Source: Bryobacteraceae bacterium
GTDB taxonomy: Bacteria > Acidobacteriota > Terriglobia > Bryobacterales > Bryobacteraceae
Assembly (NCBI GenBank): GCA_030039005.1
Contig: JASHQT010000030.1
Location: 1-23,651, forward strand
Length of the DNA stretch: 23,651 bases
Direction of reading: 5' to 3'
In this document: positions 1 through 8,267 of the stretch, piece by piece
Position numbering within the stretch: position 1 is the first letter of the stretch
Layout: each line of letters starts with the position of its first letter
Notes under the pieces: generated by a model
The model's input: the letters and a program-made list of their open reading frames with translations, nothing else
What the model was told of the DNA's origin: nothing
Database searches by the model: none
Translations under genes and position numbers: made by a program

Positions 1-1103
1 GCGTAGCGAATCGCGGCGATCATGCCTTCCACGCCGCGCCGTCCGAAACCGCCCGGCACCAGGATGCCGTCGTATTGTTCCAACTCGCGGGCGCAATCGG
101 GCCAGCGCATGTTGTCGGATTCGATCCAATGGATGTTCACCTTCAGCCGGTGCGCCAGTGCGCCGTGCAGAAGCGCTTCTTTCAGGCTCTTGTACGAATC
201 CTCGTATTCGACGTACTTGCCCACCAGCCCGATGTCCACCTGGTCTTCGGGATTCTGCATCCGCTCCAGCATCCCGGTCCAGCGGCTCAAATCGCGGGGC
301 TTCGAATCCATGCGCAGGATGCGCAGCAGGATTTCGTCCACGCCCTGTTCGGCAAACACCAGCGGCACTTCGTACACCGAGTGCACGTCGCTCGCGGTGA
401 TCACGGCTTCCACATCGACGTCGCAGAACAGCGCGATCTTTTCCTTCATGTCGTGCGGCAGCGAGCGCTCGGAGCGGCAGAGCAGCATGTCCGGCTGAAT
501 ACCGATGGCCCGCAGCTCCTTCACGCTGTGCTGCGTGGGCTTGGTCTTCAGCTCCTGCGCCGCGGCGATCCAAGGCACCAGCGTCACGTGCACGAAGGCC
601 GTGTTGTCGCGCCCCATTTCGTGCCGGAGCTGGCGGATGGCCTCGAGAAACGGCAGAGATTCGATGTCGCCCACCGTGCCGCCGATTTCGACGATCACCA
701 CGTCCACGTCCGCCGCCACTTTGCGCGCCGCAGCCTTGATCTCGTTGGTGACGTGCGGAATCACTTGCACGGTTTTGCCCAGATAATCGCCGCGCCGCTC
801 GCGATGGATAATCTGTTCGTAAATGCGCCCGGAAGTGAGATTGTTGCTCTGCGTGAGTTTGGCGTGCGTGAAGCGCTCGTAATGACCCAGGTCGAGATCC
901 GTCTCGGCGCCGTCGTCGGTGACGAACACTTCTCCGTGCTGGAACGGGCTCATGGTTCCCGGATCCACGTTCAAGTAGGGATCGAATTTCTGGAGCGTCA
1001 CGCGCAAGCCGCGGCTTTCGAGCAAACACCCGATGGACGCCGCCGCGATTCCTTTTCCGAGTGATGAAACCACCCCGCCGGTCACGAAAATATATTTGGC
1101 CAT
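1..1103 (-). CDS. pyrG: CTP synthase (partial, C-terminus beyond the window)
   Basis: CTP synthase makes CTP from UTP, ATP and glutamine in the cytoplasm, the last step of de novo pyrimidine nucleotide synthesis. Reading the minus strand gives [18 protein letters not shown], the family P-loop at residues 1-18, then the [13 protein letters not shown] and [23 protein letters not shown] blocks and [15 protein letters not shown]. These are close to invariant in PyrG. About 367 residues of a usual ~545 are present. The sequence stops after the [11 protein letters not shown] motif of the glutamine-amidotransferase domain, a few residues before the expected nucleophilic cysteine. An ATG two codons upstream (1109) is also in frame, but the AGGGG at 1111-1115 lies 7 nt from the ATG at 1103, which decides the start. 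kdsB ends 24 bp upstream on the same strand, so the two are probably co-transcribed. Confidence 0.97.
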   Translation of the reverse strand, partial: MAKYIFVTGGVVSSLGKGIAAASIGCLLESRGLRVTLQKFDPYLNVDPGTMSPFQHGEVFVTDDGAETDLDLGHYERFTHAKLTQSNNLTSGRIYEQIIHRERRGDYLGKTVQVIPHVTNEIKAAARKVAADVDVVIVEIGGTVGDIESLPFLEAIRQLRHEMGRDNTAFVHVTLVPWIAAAQELKTKPTQHSVKELRAIGIQPDMLLCRSERSLPHDMKEKIALFCDVDVEAVITASDVHSVYEVPLVFAEQGVDEILLRILRMDSKPRDLSRWTGMLERMQNPEDQVDIGLVGKYVEYEDSYKSLKEALLHGALAHRLKVNIHWIESDNMRWPDCARELEQYDGILVPGGFGRRGVEGMIAAIRY

Positions 1104-1110
1104 GGACATT

Positions 1111-1115
1111 CCCCT
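1111..1115 (-). promoter_or_regulatory. pyrG ribosome binding site
   Basis: AGGGG on the minus strand lies 7 nt before the ATG at 1103 but only 1 nt before the in-frame ATG at 1109. This supports 1103 as the pyrG start. It lies in the 24-bp gap between kdsB and pyrG. Confidence 0.6.
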
Positions 1116-1127
1116 AATGGTTTCGCT

Positions 1128-1901
1128 TCATTTCATTCTTAATGACGGCTCAAAGAGCGCTGACACGCGTTCCAGATCCTCCGGCGTGTCCACCCCCACG
1201 GATTCGTACTCGGTTTCCACCATGCGGATGCGATAGCCGTTCTCGATCGCCCGCAATTGTTCCAGGCGCTCCATCCGCTCGAGGGGACCCACCGGGAGGC
1301 CGGAGTAGGCGAGCAGAAAATCGCGCCGGTACACGTATAGCCCTAAATGTTTGTAATGAAGCCCCAAGCCCTCGCGCGCGGACGGGCCGGGCCGTTCATA
1401 AGGAATGGACGAGCGGGAAAAATAAATCGCGTCGCCGGCCAGATTAGTCACCACCTTGACGACGTTCGGATCGGCGGTCTCGCGCGGATCTTCGATGCGC
1501 TTCATCAGCGATGCCATCGGGACCTCGGGATCGTCGAGCAACGCTAGCGCCGCGGCGTCGATGGCCGCCGGGTCGATCAGCGGCTCGTCGCCTTGAATGT
1601 TGACGACCACGGATGCGTTGTCCGCCGAAGCGGCTTCGGCCACGCGGTCGGTTCCCGAAAGATGGTCGGCGCGTGTCATCACCGCGTGTGCTCCGAAGGC
1701 GCGCGCGGCTTTGTGAATGCGCTCGTCGTCAGTGGCGATGACCACCCGGGTGAGATAGCGCGCTTCGCTCGCCCGCTCCCAGACGTGTTGGAGCATGGTT
1801 TTGCCGGCGATGATGGCGAGGGATTTTCCAGGAAAACGAGAGGAGGCAAACCGGGCGGGGATCACGCCCAGAATTCTCGTTGGCACAATCGATCTTAGCA
1901 T
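1128..1901 (-). CDS. kdsB: 3-deoxy-manno-octulosonate cytidylyltransferase (CMP-KDO synthetase)
   Basis: KdsB activates KDO with CTP to give CMP-KDO for lipopolysaccharide inner-core synthesis in the cytoplasm. The 257-residue product (families are ~245-260) shows VIPARFASSRFPGKSL near residue 13 (the nucleotide-binding N-terminus), VVIATDDERI near 53, TRADHLSGTDRVAEA near 77, NIQGDEPLI near 101, and later HLGLYVYRRDFLL. The neighbour pyrG supplies CTP, its substrate, and kdsB/pyrG adjacency is common in Gram-negatives. The start is not certain. ATG at 1901 has no clear Shine-Dalgarno and sits 2 nt behind a perfect hairpin; a GTG five codons in (1886) is an alternative and leaves the same family motifs intact. 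The frame stays open further upstream, but that stretch has no family similarity. Confidence 0.95.
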   Translation of the reverse strand: MLRSIVPTRILGVIPARFASSRFPGKSLAIIAGKTMLQHVWERASEARYLTRVVIATDDERIHKAARAFGAHAVMTRADHLSGTDRVAEAASADNASVVVNIQGDEPLIDPAAIDAAALALLDDPEVPMASLMKRIEDPRETADPNVVKVVTNLAGDAIYFSRSSIPYERPGPSAREGLGLHYKHLGLYVYRRDFLLAYSGLPVGPLERMERLEQLRAIENGYRIRMVETEYESVGVDTPEDLERVSALFEPSLRMK

Positions 1902-2118
1902 AGATGCGTGCACTTCGTGCACGCATTTTGGATTGGGTTCGCGCGCTGGGAGCGGGCGAACGGGACTGGCTGGCCAGGCACTTTTGGCAAAACTTGAGGC
2001 CCCTTGCATGCCCGAGCACCCAAGTGATCCAGGACCACAAAGGCAGCAGGGCAGTCGCAATAAGGGCCGGGAGCCAGACCAGAGGATGAAGCTTGAATCT
2101 GCGTTTATCGCCGTTCAT
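1729..2118 (-). CDS. Doubtful small membrane ORF between tsaB and kdsB
   Basis: An ATG at 2118 overlaps the last 14 nt of tsaB and opens a 129-codon frame. Its first ~36 residues look like a real membrane anchor: a basic N-terminus (MNGDKRRFKLHP) and then a hydrophobic stretch LVWLPALIATALLPLWSWI, followed by a CQKC pair. The second half runs 173 nt into kdsB in another frame and is arginine/serine-rich, as expected for out-of-frame sequence. Either a short gene has lost its stop in this strain, or only the first part is meaningful, or the frame is chance. I do not recognise a family. Confidence 0.25.
   Translation of the reverse strand: MNGDKRRFKLHPLVWLPALIATALLPLWSWITWVLGHARGLKFCQKCLASQSRSPAPSARTQSKMRARSARIYAKIDCANENSGRDPRPVCLLSFSWKIPRHHRRQNHAPTRLGAGERSALSHPGGHRH
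1904..1926. repeat. Perfect 10-bp inverted repeat just upstream of kdsB
   Basis: ATGCGTGCAC - TTC - GTGCACGCAT is a perfect 10-bp stem with a 3-nt loop. On the kdsB transcript it would end 2 nt before the proposed ATG and cover the place where a ribosome binding site should lie. It is not followed by a U-run on the minus strand, so it is not a simple terminator. It could be a translation-control hairpin or a palindromic protein site. Confidence 0.6.
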
Positions 2119-2728
2119 CCGGGGCCGGATCTTTCCAGAACAACTCCGCGTCGGAGCGCCGCACGTAATTGGCGTCGATCTCCGCCGGATCGTTCGAGCG
2201 GCCCAGCGTGAACTCGGTCCAGGCGATCCGGCCGATGGCCGCGCCGAGCTGGCGCCGGTTCTCGATGCTCGAAATCATCTCGCAGCCTTCCGGCAACCCG
2301 GTGAGCCAGCGATCGAGCGGGACTACCACCTCGGGCAGCACGATTTCCAGATCGCTGTTGTATACCGCCGCGTACACCTCGCCGCGCCGCGCATCGATGG
2401 TTACCGCGCGCAGCGGGGCCGTGCCGAACGAGGCTAGCGCCCGCAGGTTCGATACCGCCACGATGCGTTTGCCCGTGGCCTCGGCCAAGCCTTTGGCGGC
2501 CGCGAGCCCCACGCGCACGCCGGTGAAGGAACCCGGCCCCGAAGCCGCGGCGAAGCACTCCATTTGCTGCACCGTGGTCCCGTTCCTGGCGAGCAGCCGT
2601 TCGATATGGCCGAACAGCACGTGTCCGAATCCTTCCGGCTCATGCAGCGCGAATTCCTCGACTACCACCTTGGCTTCGGTCAGGGCGATGCTGCCGAACT
2701 CCGATGTCGTATCAATGGAAAGAATCAC
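2105..2728 (-). CDS. tsaB: tRNA threonylcarbamoyladenosine biosynthesis protein TsaB
   Basis: TsaB is the scaffold partner of TsaD in the complex that makes t6A at position 37 of ANN-decoding tRNAs. The product starts MILSIDTTSEFGSIAL (ASKHA-fold N-terminus) and carries AAASGPGSFTGVRVGLAAAKG at residues 60-80, the diagnostic TsaB segment. At 207 residues it is typical for the family (~200-230). Translation probably starts at the GTG at 2728, which overlaps the TGA of the upstream glycosidase-like gene as GTGA. That arrangement suggests translational coupling. A longer frame exists upstream but lies inside the neighbouring gene and shows no family similarity. tsaD and tsaE are not in the window. 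Confidence 0.93.
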   Translation of the reverse strand: MILSIDTTSEFGSIALTEAKVVVEEFALHEPEGFGHVLFGHIERLLARNGTTVQQMECFAAASGPGSFTGVRVGLAAAKGLAEATGKRIVAVSNLRALASFGTAPLRAVTIDARRGEVYAAVYNSDLEIVLPEVVVPLDRWLTGLPEGCEMISSIENRRQLGAAIGRIAWTEFTLGRSNDPAEIDANYVRRSDAELFWKDPAPDERR

Positions 2729-4461
2729 TGATTCAGTTGATAGACGTGGTCCACTTGATAGGCCTTGCCGAACGCGTTCAAAGCCAGCAAGTGCACGCTC
2801 AAAACCGCGGGATAATTCACCGCGATGGACGAGGGAACCACAAAAGTTCCCGACTGCCCGGTCCCCAGCACGCGGAAGCCCCTGCCATCGGCCACCACTT
2901 CGCCGGTCCACAGAAACAGCATGTCGCGTGTCGCGTGGCTTTGGCGCGTGAGTTTCACCGAAAAATACGCGCCTTTTCCCGCCGGCAGGCTGTTGCCCGC
3001 GGGCGAGTCGATCTCGTAGGGAATCTTCTTGGGGTCGGTTTCAATCACCTGCTCGGGCACGGGCCGCGAATCGAATTTGTACGACTTCAGCATGGATTCC
3101 TTGTGGCCTTCGCGCGCGATGTCGAGCACCCAAGGATGACCTGCGTCCGGCGGCCCACCGGTGAAATGCTGGCCCTTGTATTTTTTCGCGTCGATCGTTT
3201 CGCCGGTCCGCGGGTTCAGCCACTGAACGTCGTAGCCGTGATCTTCCAGTGTCACTTCCACGGGCGCCCCCGGATGGTCGATGTACTCAATATATTCCAC
3301 GTCCTCCAGCGCCACGGCCCGCGCGCCGTCGACATCGAAGTACGGCTCCATCTCCCAATGACGGGTGGTCGCCATGAAATCGAACCAGTTTTTCGCCGCG
3401 CCCGCGTCGCCGCCGCGAAACTCGGGATATTCGCCATCCATCGTCGTGTTCCACAAATGCTCGGCGTCGGTGACGCCGACGAAAGGAACCTGATAAAACT
3501 GATGCTCGATCGATCCGACGGCGTCGTCTGGGGAGCCTTCGATCACGTAATCCATCCAGCCATCGGCGAGCAAAGGCGCGGACGTGAATTTCGCGTTCGA
3601 AGAGCGCGGGTGCTGGTAGGGGTCCAGCTTCTTCAGATCCAGGCCTAGCTCCTTCAGCAGGGCCCGGCCATCGGCATAATCTTCGAAAGTCAGGAAGCCC
3701 TGCCACGTAATGTTGAACGCCGCGTAACGCGCCACGGCATAACGCAGGAAGCGCTCACGTGCCTCGGCATCGGGAAACAGCGCGGTGATGCAATCGGGAT
3801 TGGAAGCGAGCAGCAGGTCGGTGGTGATGCCGCGCTTGTGAATCTCCGCGATGCGCCGGTCCAGTTCGTCGAAATACGCCGGATTGGGCCGGTCGGGCCC
3901 CGCGAACACCTTCGCGCGGTCCGCCGCGTCGCCCAGAATGGAGCCACGAAAATGCGTGAACTTGTTTTGGGCCGCTATGTCGAGCTGCTGCTCGAATTCG
4001 GCGCTGCTAGAGAACGCGAACCGGTCGGCGATGTAGCCCATCCATAAATGCGGCTGCTTGTTGTCCGTCGCCCAATGATGCACGTTCGCGACGTTGACGA
4101 ATCCGGGAGCATCGGACGCGGCCGCGTTGAAGGTGCCTTCTTTGCCGTCGAACGCCGAGACGTTACTCGTGGCGCGAAACGTCCATGCGCCGGCCTCGGT
4201 GGGCGTAAATCGAACCACCATGATGTTGCGCGTTCCATCCCAATAGCCCGGCATCAGATAAGTCTTGAAGTGCGGCGAACGAAACTCCACCTGTAGCGTG
4301 ATCGACACGTAGGGATTGACGTATTCCTGGCCGGCCGCGCCCACATCGAACGTCATCTCACACGGCGAGTACGCAGCCGTTCCCTCGCACGGCGCCTGGG
4401 CGCCGGCGGATGCGGCGAAGAGCGATCCGAGCAGAAAGAACAGGAGCGGCGGGCGCGCCAT
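2725..4461 (-). CDS. Secreted DUF5060/DUF4038-type glycoside-hydrolase-like protein
   Basis: This 578-residue protein begins with a clear signal peptide (MARPPLLFFLLGSLFAASAGA). The next ~90 residues resemble the DUF5060 beta-sandwich (pattern PYVSITLQVEF ... GTRNIMVVRFTPTEAGAWTFRATSN). A putative TIM-barrel part of the DUF4038 kind follows (HLWMGYIADRF, FTHFRGSIL, RGITTDLLLASNP, LKKLDPYQHPRSSNA, DGEYPEFRGG). The C-terminal ~200 residues (PYFDVDGARAV, VQWLNPRTGE and on) are probably the beta domain often labelled putative collagen-binding. Such proteins act on plant or microbial polysaccharides outside the cytoplasm; the substrate cannot be told. The acid/base candidate is not obvious, since the strand after NITWQ reads GFLTFEDY. 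The start at 4461 is chosen for the signal peptide and a GGAG 4 nt upstream; an ATG 16 codons earlier would spoil the signal. Confidence 0.8.
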   Translation of the reverse strand: MARPPLLFFLLGSLFAASAGAQAPCEGTAAYSPCEMTFDVGAAGQEYVNPYVSITLQVEFRSPHFKTYLMPGYWDGTRNIMVVRFTPTEAGAWTFRATSNVSAFDGKEGTFNAAASDAPGFVNVANVHHWATDNKQPHLWMGYIADRFAFSSSAEFEQQLDIAAQNKFTHFRGSILGDAADRAKVFAGPDRPNPAYFDELDRRIAEIHKRGITTDLLLASNPDCITALFPDAEARERFLRYAVARYAAFNITWQGFLTFEDYADGRALLKELGLDLKKLDPYQHPRSSNAKFTSAPLLADGWMDYVIEGSPDDAVGSIEHQFYQVPFVGVTDAEHLWNTTMDGEYPEFRGGDAGAAKNWFDFMATTRHWEMEPYFDVDGARAVALEDVEYIEYIDHPGAPVEVTLEDHGYDVQWLNPRTGETIDAKKYKGQHFTGGPPDAGHPWVLDIAREGHKESMLKSYKFDSRPVPEQVIETDPKKIPYEIDSPAGNSLPAGKGAYFSVKLTRQSHATRDMLFLWTGEVVADGRGFRVLGTGQSGTFVVPSSIAVNYPAVLSVHLLALNAFGKAYQVDHVYQLNQ

Positions 4462-4520
4462 TGAACTCCAGCGTATCGCAATGTGCACCAAATCGACGCC
4501 ATTTCGCATCCAACAATCTT

Positions 4521-4527
4521 AAGGGGG
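4521..4527 (+). promoter_or_regulatory. ndh ribosome binding site
   Basis: AAGGGGG lies 4-7 nt before the ATG at 4532 and fixes the start of the NADH dehydrogenase gene. The 70-bp divergent gap to the glycosidase-like gene shows no convincing -35/-10 pair. Confidence 0.6.
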
Positions 4528-4531
4528 CGCC

Positions 4532-5875
4532 ATGGCGACTGCGCATCGTGTGCTGATTCTAGGCGGCGGTTTTGGCGGATTGTACGCCGCTAAGGCCTTG
4601 AAGAAAGCGCCGGTCGAGGTTACGTTACTGGACCTCCGGAACTTCCATTTGTTTCAGCCGTTGCTCTATCAGGTGGCCACGGGGTCGCTGTCGCCCGGAG
4701 AAATTGCTTCGCCGCTGCGCGCGGTATTGAGCCGGCAGAAAAACACTCGCGTGCTGCTGGGCGCGGCGGTGGATCTGGATTCCAACGCTCGCCGCGTGCT
4801 GCTGGACGATGGACAGAGCGCCGATTATGATTCGCTCATTGTGGCCACTGGTTCCACGGATTCGTATTATGGCCACGACGATTGGCGCCGCTACGCCGTC
4901 AGTTTAAAGTCGCTCGAAGAAGCCCTCGCTATCCGGCACAAGATCCTGTATGCATTCGAAGCCGCCGAGCGCGAGCCCGATCCCGACAAACAGCGCGAGT
5001 GGCTGACGTTTGTGATCGTGGGCGGCGGGCCCACGGGCGTGGAACTCGCCGGGGCATTGGCGGAGATCGCGCACGACACGCTGCGGCATGATTTCCGCTC
5101 GATTCGCCCGGAAAGCGCGCGCATCCTGCTGTTCGAAGGCACGCCGCGCTTGCTCCCCGGCTACCCCGAAGACTTGTCGGCGAAGGCCGCGGCGGCGCTC
5201 CTGCACTTGAAGGTGACCCCGCGCACCAATGCCAAAGTCACCGCGATCGGCCAGCGCGGCATTACGGTGCAGACGCCCGCCGGTGAGACCCACATCGCCT
5301 CGCGCACGGTGGTCTGGGCCGCGGGCGTGAAGCCGTCCTCTTTTGCCGAGGTGCTGGAACGGCGCACCGGCGCCGCGCGCGACCGGGAAGGGCGCATCAT
5401 CGTCCACCACGATTGCAGCGTGCCCGGCCATCCCGAGATCTTCGTCGCCGGCGACATGGCGCATTTCGAAGACCGGGGCCGAGTGCTACCGGGCGTGGCG
5501 CAGGTGGCCATGCAGCAGGGCCATTATGCCGCGCGCGCAATCGTAAAGCGGCTGCGCGGCGAACCGATCGAGCCTTTTCATTATTTCGACAAAGGCAACC
5601 TGGCCGTCATCGGCCGCGCTTCGGCCGTGGCGCAAATCGGCCCGTTGCATATCTCCGGTTTCCTGGCCTGGCTCACCTGGGTTTTCGTACACCTGATGTA
5701 TCTGGTGGAATTTTCCAATCGTGTGCTGGTGTTCGTGCAGTGGGCCTTTTTCTATTTCACGTTCAATCGCGGTGCGCGGCTGATCACGGGTTCCGATCCC
5801 ACCGGTCCCTTCGACGCCCTGCAGAATCGAATGGAATCCGACGCCCAGCGTGCCCGCGAGGCCGTTCCGAAGTAG
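4532..5875 (+). CDS. ndh: Type II NADH:quinone oxidoreductase (NDH-2)
   Basis: NDH-2 oxidises NADH on the cytoplasmic face of the inner membrane and reduces quinone without pumping protons. The 447-residue protein has the FAD dinucleotide fold GGGFGG at residues 11-16, the NAD-binding fold VGGGPTGVELAGAL at 163-176, the second FAD motif FVAGDMA at 304-310, and AQVAMQQG at 323-330, typical near the quinone site. Hydrophobic segments from ~371 to 412 (including FLAWLTWVFVHLMYLVEF) form a C-terminal membrane anchor. Length and layout match the Ndh/YumB group. It stands alone between the divergent glycosidase-like gene and the convergent fliM. The family also contains ferredoxin- or thioredoxin-reductase-like relatives, but the C-terminal anchor favours NDH-2. 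Confidence 0.93.
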   Translation: MATAHRVLILGGGFGGLYAAKALKKAPVEVTLLDLRNFHLFQPLLYQVATGSLSPGEIASPLRAVLSRQKNTRVLLGAAVDLDSNARRVLLDDGQSADYDSLIVATGSTDSYYGHDDWRRYAVSLKSLEEALAIRHKILYAFEAAEREPDPDKQREWLTFVIVGGGPTGVELAGALAEIAHDTLRHDFRSIRPESARILLFEGTPRLLPGYPEDLSAKAAAALLHLKVTPRTNAKVTAIGQRGITVQTPAGETHIASRTVVWAAGVKPSSFAEVLERRTGAARDREGRIIVHHDCSVPGHPEIFVAGDMAHFEDRGRVLPGVAQVAMQQGHYAARAIVKRLRGEPIEPFHYFDKGNLAVIGRASAVAQIGPLHISGFLAWLTWVFVHLMYLVEFSNRVLVFVQWAFFYFTFNRGARLITGSDPTGPFDALQNRMESDAQRAREAVPK

Positions 5876-5929
5876 CGCGCACATACCAACCGGCCGCGGA
5901 TGCGCTTGCAGTGTTGACCTCAGCATTGG

Positions 5930-6886
5930 TCATAGCTTTACCGGTTCTTCGATCTGAAATCCGCGTTTGTTCCCCACCGCCACGATCTTGCCCATGAACT
6001 TATGTTGGCCGTTGATGGTGAGATCGAGCAGCCGCGCGAGGCTGAAGTCGAAGGCCAGGACGTCGCCGGGTTTCAGATCCATGAGATCGGCCACGCTCAG
6101 GGTGGGGCCGCGCAGGCGGCCGTCCAGCCACAGGTGCGAGGTACGGGTCAGGTGCAGGATGCGCGCCTGGTCCTGTTCGTTCGAGGAGCTCTTGCGCACC
6201 GACCATTGCTGGTCAAACTTGTTGCGCAGCATCTTGACGACGATCGACGGAATGCCGATGTTCATCATCCCCGCGTTCTCGCCGATCCGGACCTCCATGC
6301 TGACCGCGACCACGGCTTCGTTGGGCGCGAGAATCCGCAGCAGCCCCGGCTCCGTTTCGTGCGATTCGATCTCGAACTCAAGCGGCGTCACCGCGTGCCA
6401 GGCGGTTTTCAGGTCGTTCAGCGTGATGCGGAACAGGCCGTCCAGCACGCTTTGCTCGATTTCGGTGATCTCACGATTGATCTTGGTCAGGGACCTGGCC
6501 ATTCCTCCCAACAGCATCTCGAAAATCGGAAACACCAGCGCGGGATTCATTTCCAGCACCGCGTTGCCTTCGTAGGGCTTCATCCCCAGCGAGACCAGGC
6601 AAGTCGGCGAGGGAAGCGCCTGGGAAAACTCGGCGAACGAGAGCTGCTCCACCGAAACGAGATTCACCGCGACGTACGCCCGCAGGTAGGCCGACAGGCT
6701 GGACGCCAGACTGCGCGCGAAGTTCTCGTGCAGCATGTGAATCGCGCGGAGCTGATCCTTGGCGATGCGGTCCGGCCGGCGGAAATCGTAAGGCTCAGCG
6801 CGCAGGGCCGGGTCTTCTTCGGCCGGCGTTTCCCGGAGATTGCGAAATACATCGTCGATCTCCTCCTGCGAAAGAACGCGGTCCAT
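5930..6886 (-). CDS. fliM: Flagellar motor switch protein FliM
   Basis: FliM is the middle protein of the flagellar C-ring; it binds CheY-P and passes the signal to FliG/FliN to switch rotation. The 318-residue protein opens with MDRVLSQEEIDDVF, the conserved N-terminal EIDxLF-like CheY-binding helix, followed by YDFRRPDRI near residues 33-41, another FliM hallmark. The middle CheC-like domain includes FPIFEMLLGGMARSLTKINREITEIEQ, where the usual GG-x-G loop reads GGMA. The C-terminal SpoA/FliN-like domain includes LSVADLMDLKPGDVLAF and ends FMGKIVAVGNKRGFQI. No other flagellar gene lies next to it: it is convergent with ndh and divergent from a tRNA-modification gene. No strong Shine-Dalgarno precedes the ATG at 6886. 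Confidence 0.93.
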   Translation of the reverse strand: MDRVLSQEEIDDVFRNLRETPAEEDPALRAEPYDFRRPDRIAKDQLRAIHMLHENFARSLASSLSAYLRAYVAVNLVSVEQLSFAEFSQALPSPTCLVSLGMKPYEGNAVLEMNPALVFPIFEMLLGGMARSLTKINREITEIEQSVLDGLFRITLNDLKTAWHAVTPLEFEIESHETEPGLLRILAPNEAVVAVSMEVRIGENAGMMNIGIPSIVVKMLRNKFDQQWSVRKSSSNEQDQARILHLTRTSHLWLDGRLRGPTLSVADLMDLKPGDVLAFDFSLARLLDLTINGQHKFMGKIVAVGNKRGFQIEEPVKL

Positions 6887-6956
6887 CAGGTGTTCTATCG
6901 GTGTGGGGGGAAAGGGAGTTTATGGGGACGCGATTCCGCGTTGGTAAAATCGGAGC

Positions 6957-8267
6957 GTGGCGAGCTTCCACGTCCAAAATTTCGGATGCCGCGCCTCGCA
7001 GGCCGACGGCGCTGCGATCGAAGCGGGATTGGTCCGCGCCGGACTGGAGCCCGCAGCGGAAATTTCCCAAGCCGGGCTGGTTGTTCTAAACAGTTGCACG
7101 GTCACCGCTTTGGCCGATGAGGACGTGCGCAAGGCAGTGCATCGCGTGCATCGCCAGAATCCGGCGGCTCGTATCCTGGTCACGGGTTGTTACGCGCAGC
7201 GTGCTCCCCACGAGCTCGCCGTATTGCCGGGAGTGTACTGCGTGGTAGGGAATTCGCATAAGGTGAGTATTCCGGAAATCGTCCAGGAATTCGACTCGCA
7301 CTATCACGGGCAAATTCACATTGGCGATATTTTCGATCAGCGCGAATTTCTTTCGGCGCCGGTGGAAGACGCCGCGGGTGACCGGACGCGGCCGAATCTC
7401 AAGATCCAGGACGGCTGCAACAATCGCTGCTCGTTTTGTATTATTCCGTCGGTGCGCGGGCGGAGCCGCAGCGCGCCGGCCGATCAGGTGGTGGCCGAGG
7501 TGCGCGAGCTGGCCACGCGCTATCGCGAGGTGGTATTGAGCGGGATCAATCTGGGCCGCTGGGGGCGCGAGCAAGCCAAACCGCAAATACGCCAGGCGCG
7601 GCTGGTGGATCTGCTGCGACGTCTGCTGGACGAAACACCGCTGGAGCGGCTGCGGCTGAGCTCGGTGGAACCGATGGATTGGAGCGACGAACTGCTGGCG
7701 TTGATGGCTGGCTCGCCCCGCATCGCCAAGCACGTGCACGCGCCGCTGCAATCGGGCTCCGATACCGTCCTGCGGCGAATGCATCGCAAGTACCGGCCGC
7801 GGCATTATGAAGACCGCATCCGGAAGGCCCGGGGCTGGATGCCGGACGCGGCGATCGGCGCCGATGTCATGACCGGGTTTCCCGGCGAGACGGACGAGGA
7901 GTTTGAGGAATCGCGCGCGTTCATCGCAGCGCTGCCGTTTACGTATCTGCACGTGTTTACTTATTCGGAACGCCCGGGAACGCCGGCGGCCGCGCAGGCC
8001 CAGGTTCCCATGGAAATCCGCCGGGAGCGCAATCGCGTGCTGCGCGAACTGGCCGCCAAGAAAAACCTGGAGTTTCGCAAACGCATGATCGGCCGGACGC
8101 TATCGGTTGTGACGCTCAGTGAGGGCGCGCTTTCGGATAATTTTCTGAAGGTGTCACTGGCCGCGGTAAGGCCGGCGAATCAGTTGATTGATGTGAGGAT
8201 CGGCTCTGTGAACACGCTCGGGGTGGTCGAATGCGGGGCCACGCTACATCTCCCGCCGGTTCTCTAA
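6957..8267 (+). CDS. mtaB: tRNA t6A37 methylthiotransferase, MtaB-type (radical SAM)
   Basis: MtaB converts t6A37 of tRNA to ms2t6A using two 4Fe-4S clusters. The 436-residue protein has the MTTase N-terminal cysteines C11, C47 and C78 and the radical SAM CxxxCxxC at C154-C158-C161 ([16 protein letters not shown]). The core includes [19 protein letters not shown] and [16 protein letters not shown], and the C-terminus looks like a divergent TRAM domain. The CIIPxxRG form and the overall length favour MtaB over MiaB or RimO, though I cannot exclude another MTTase subgroup. Translation must start at the GTG at 6957, because a TAA lies in frame at 6945; a GGAG precedes it very closely (1 nt). The 3' end overlaps recR on the opposite strand by 24 bp. 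TsaB, which serves the t6A precursor pathway, is encoded about 4 kb away. Confidence 0.88.
   Translation: MASFHVQNFGCRASQADGAAIEAGLVRAGLEPAAEISQAGLVVLNSCTVTALADEDVRKAVHRVHRQNPAARILVTGCYAQRAPHELAVLPGVYCVVGNSHKVSIPEIVQEFDSHYHGQIHIGDIFDQREFLSAPVEDAAGDRTRPNLKIQDGCNNRCSFCIIPSVRGRSRSAPADQVVAEVRELATRYREVVLSGINLGRWGREQAKPQIRQARLVDLLRRLLDETPLERLRLSSVEPMDWSDELLALMAGSPRIAKHVHAPLQSGSDTVLRRMHRKYRPRHYEDRIRKARGWMPDAAIGADVMTGFPGETDEEFEESRAFIAALPFTYLHVFTYSERPGTPAAAQAQVPMEIRRERNRVLRELAAKKNLEFRKRMIGRTLSVVTLSEGALSDNFLKVSLAAVRPANQLIDVRIGSVNTLGVVECGATLHLPPVL

Noticed and set aside
75..1064. Long plus-strand open frame opposite pyrG
   Set aside because: It is antisense to clear CTP synthase sequence, and its His/Arg-rich composition is typical of a shadow frame.
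1904..2089. 61-codon plus-strand frame between kdsB and tsaB
   Set aside because: It begins inside the hairpin, has no ribosome site and shows no recognisable features.
6002..7120. 372-codon plus-strand frame opposite fliM
   Set aside because: It lies antisense to FliM, overlaps the methylthiotransferase start and shows no recognisable motif.
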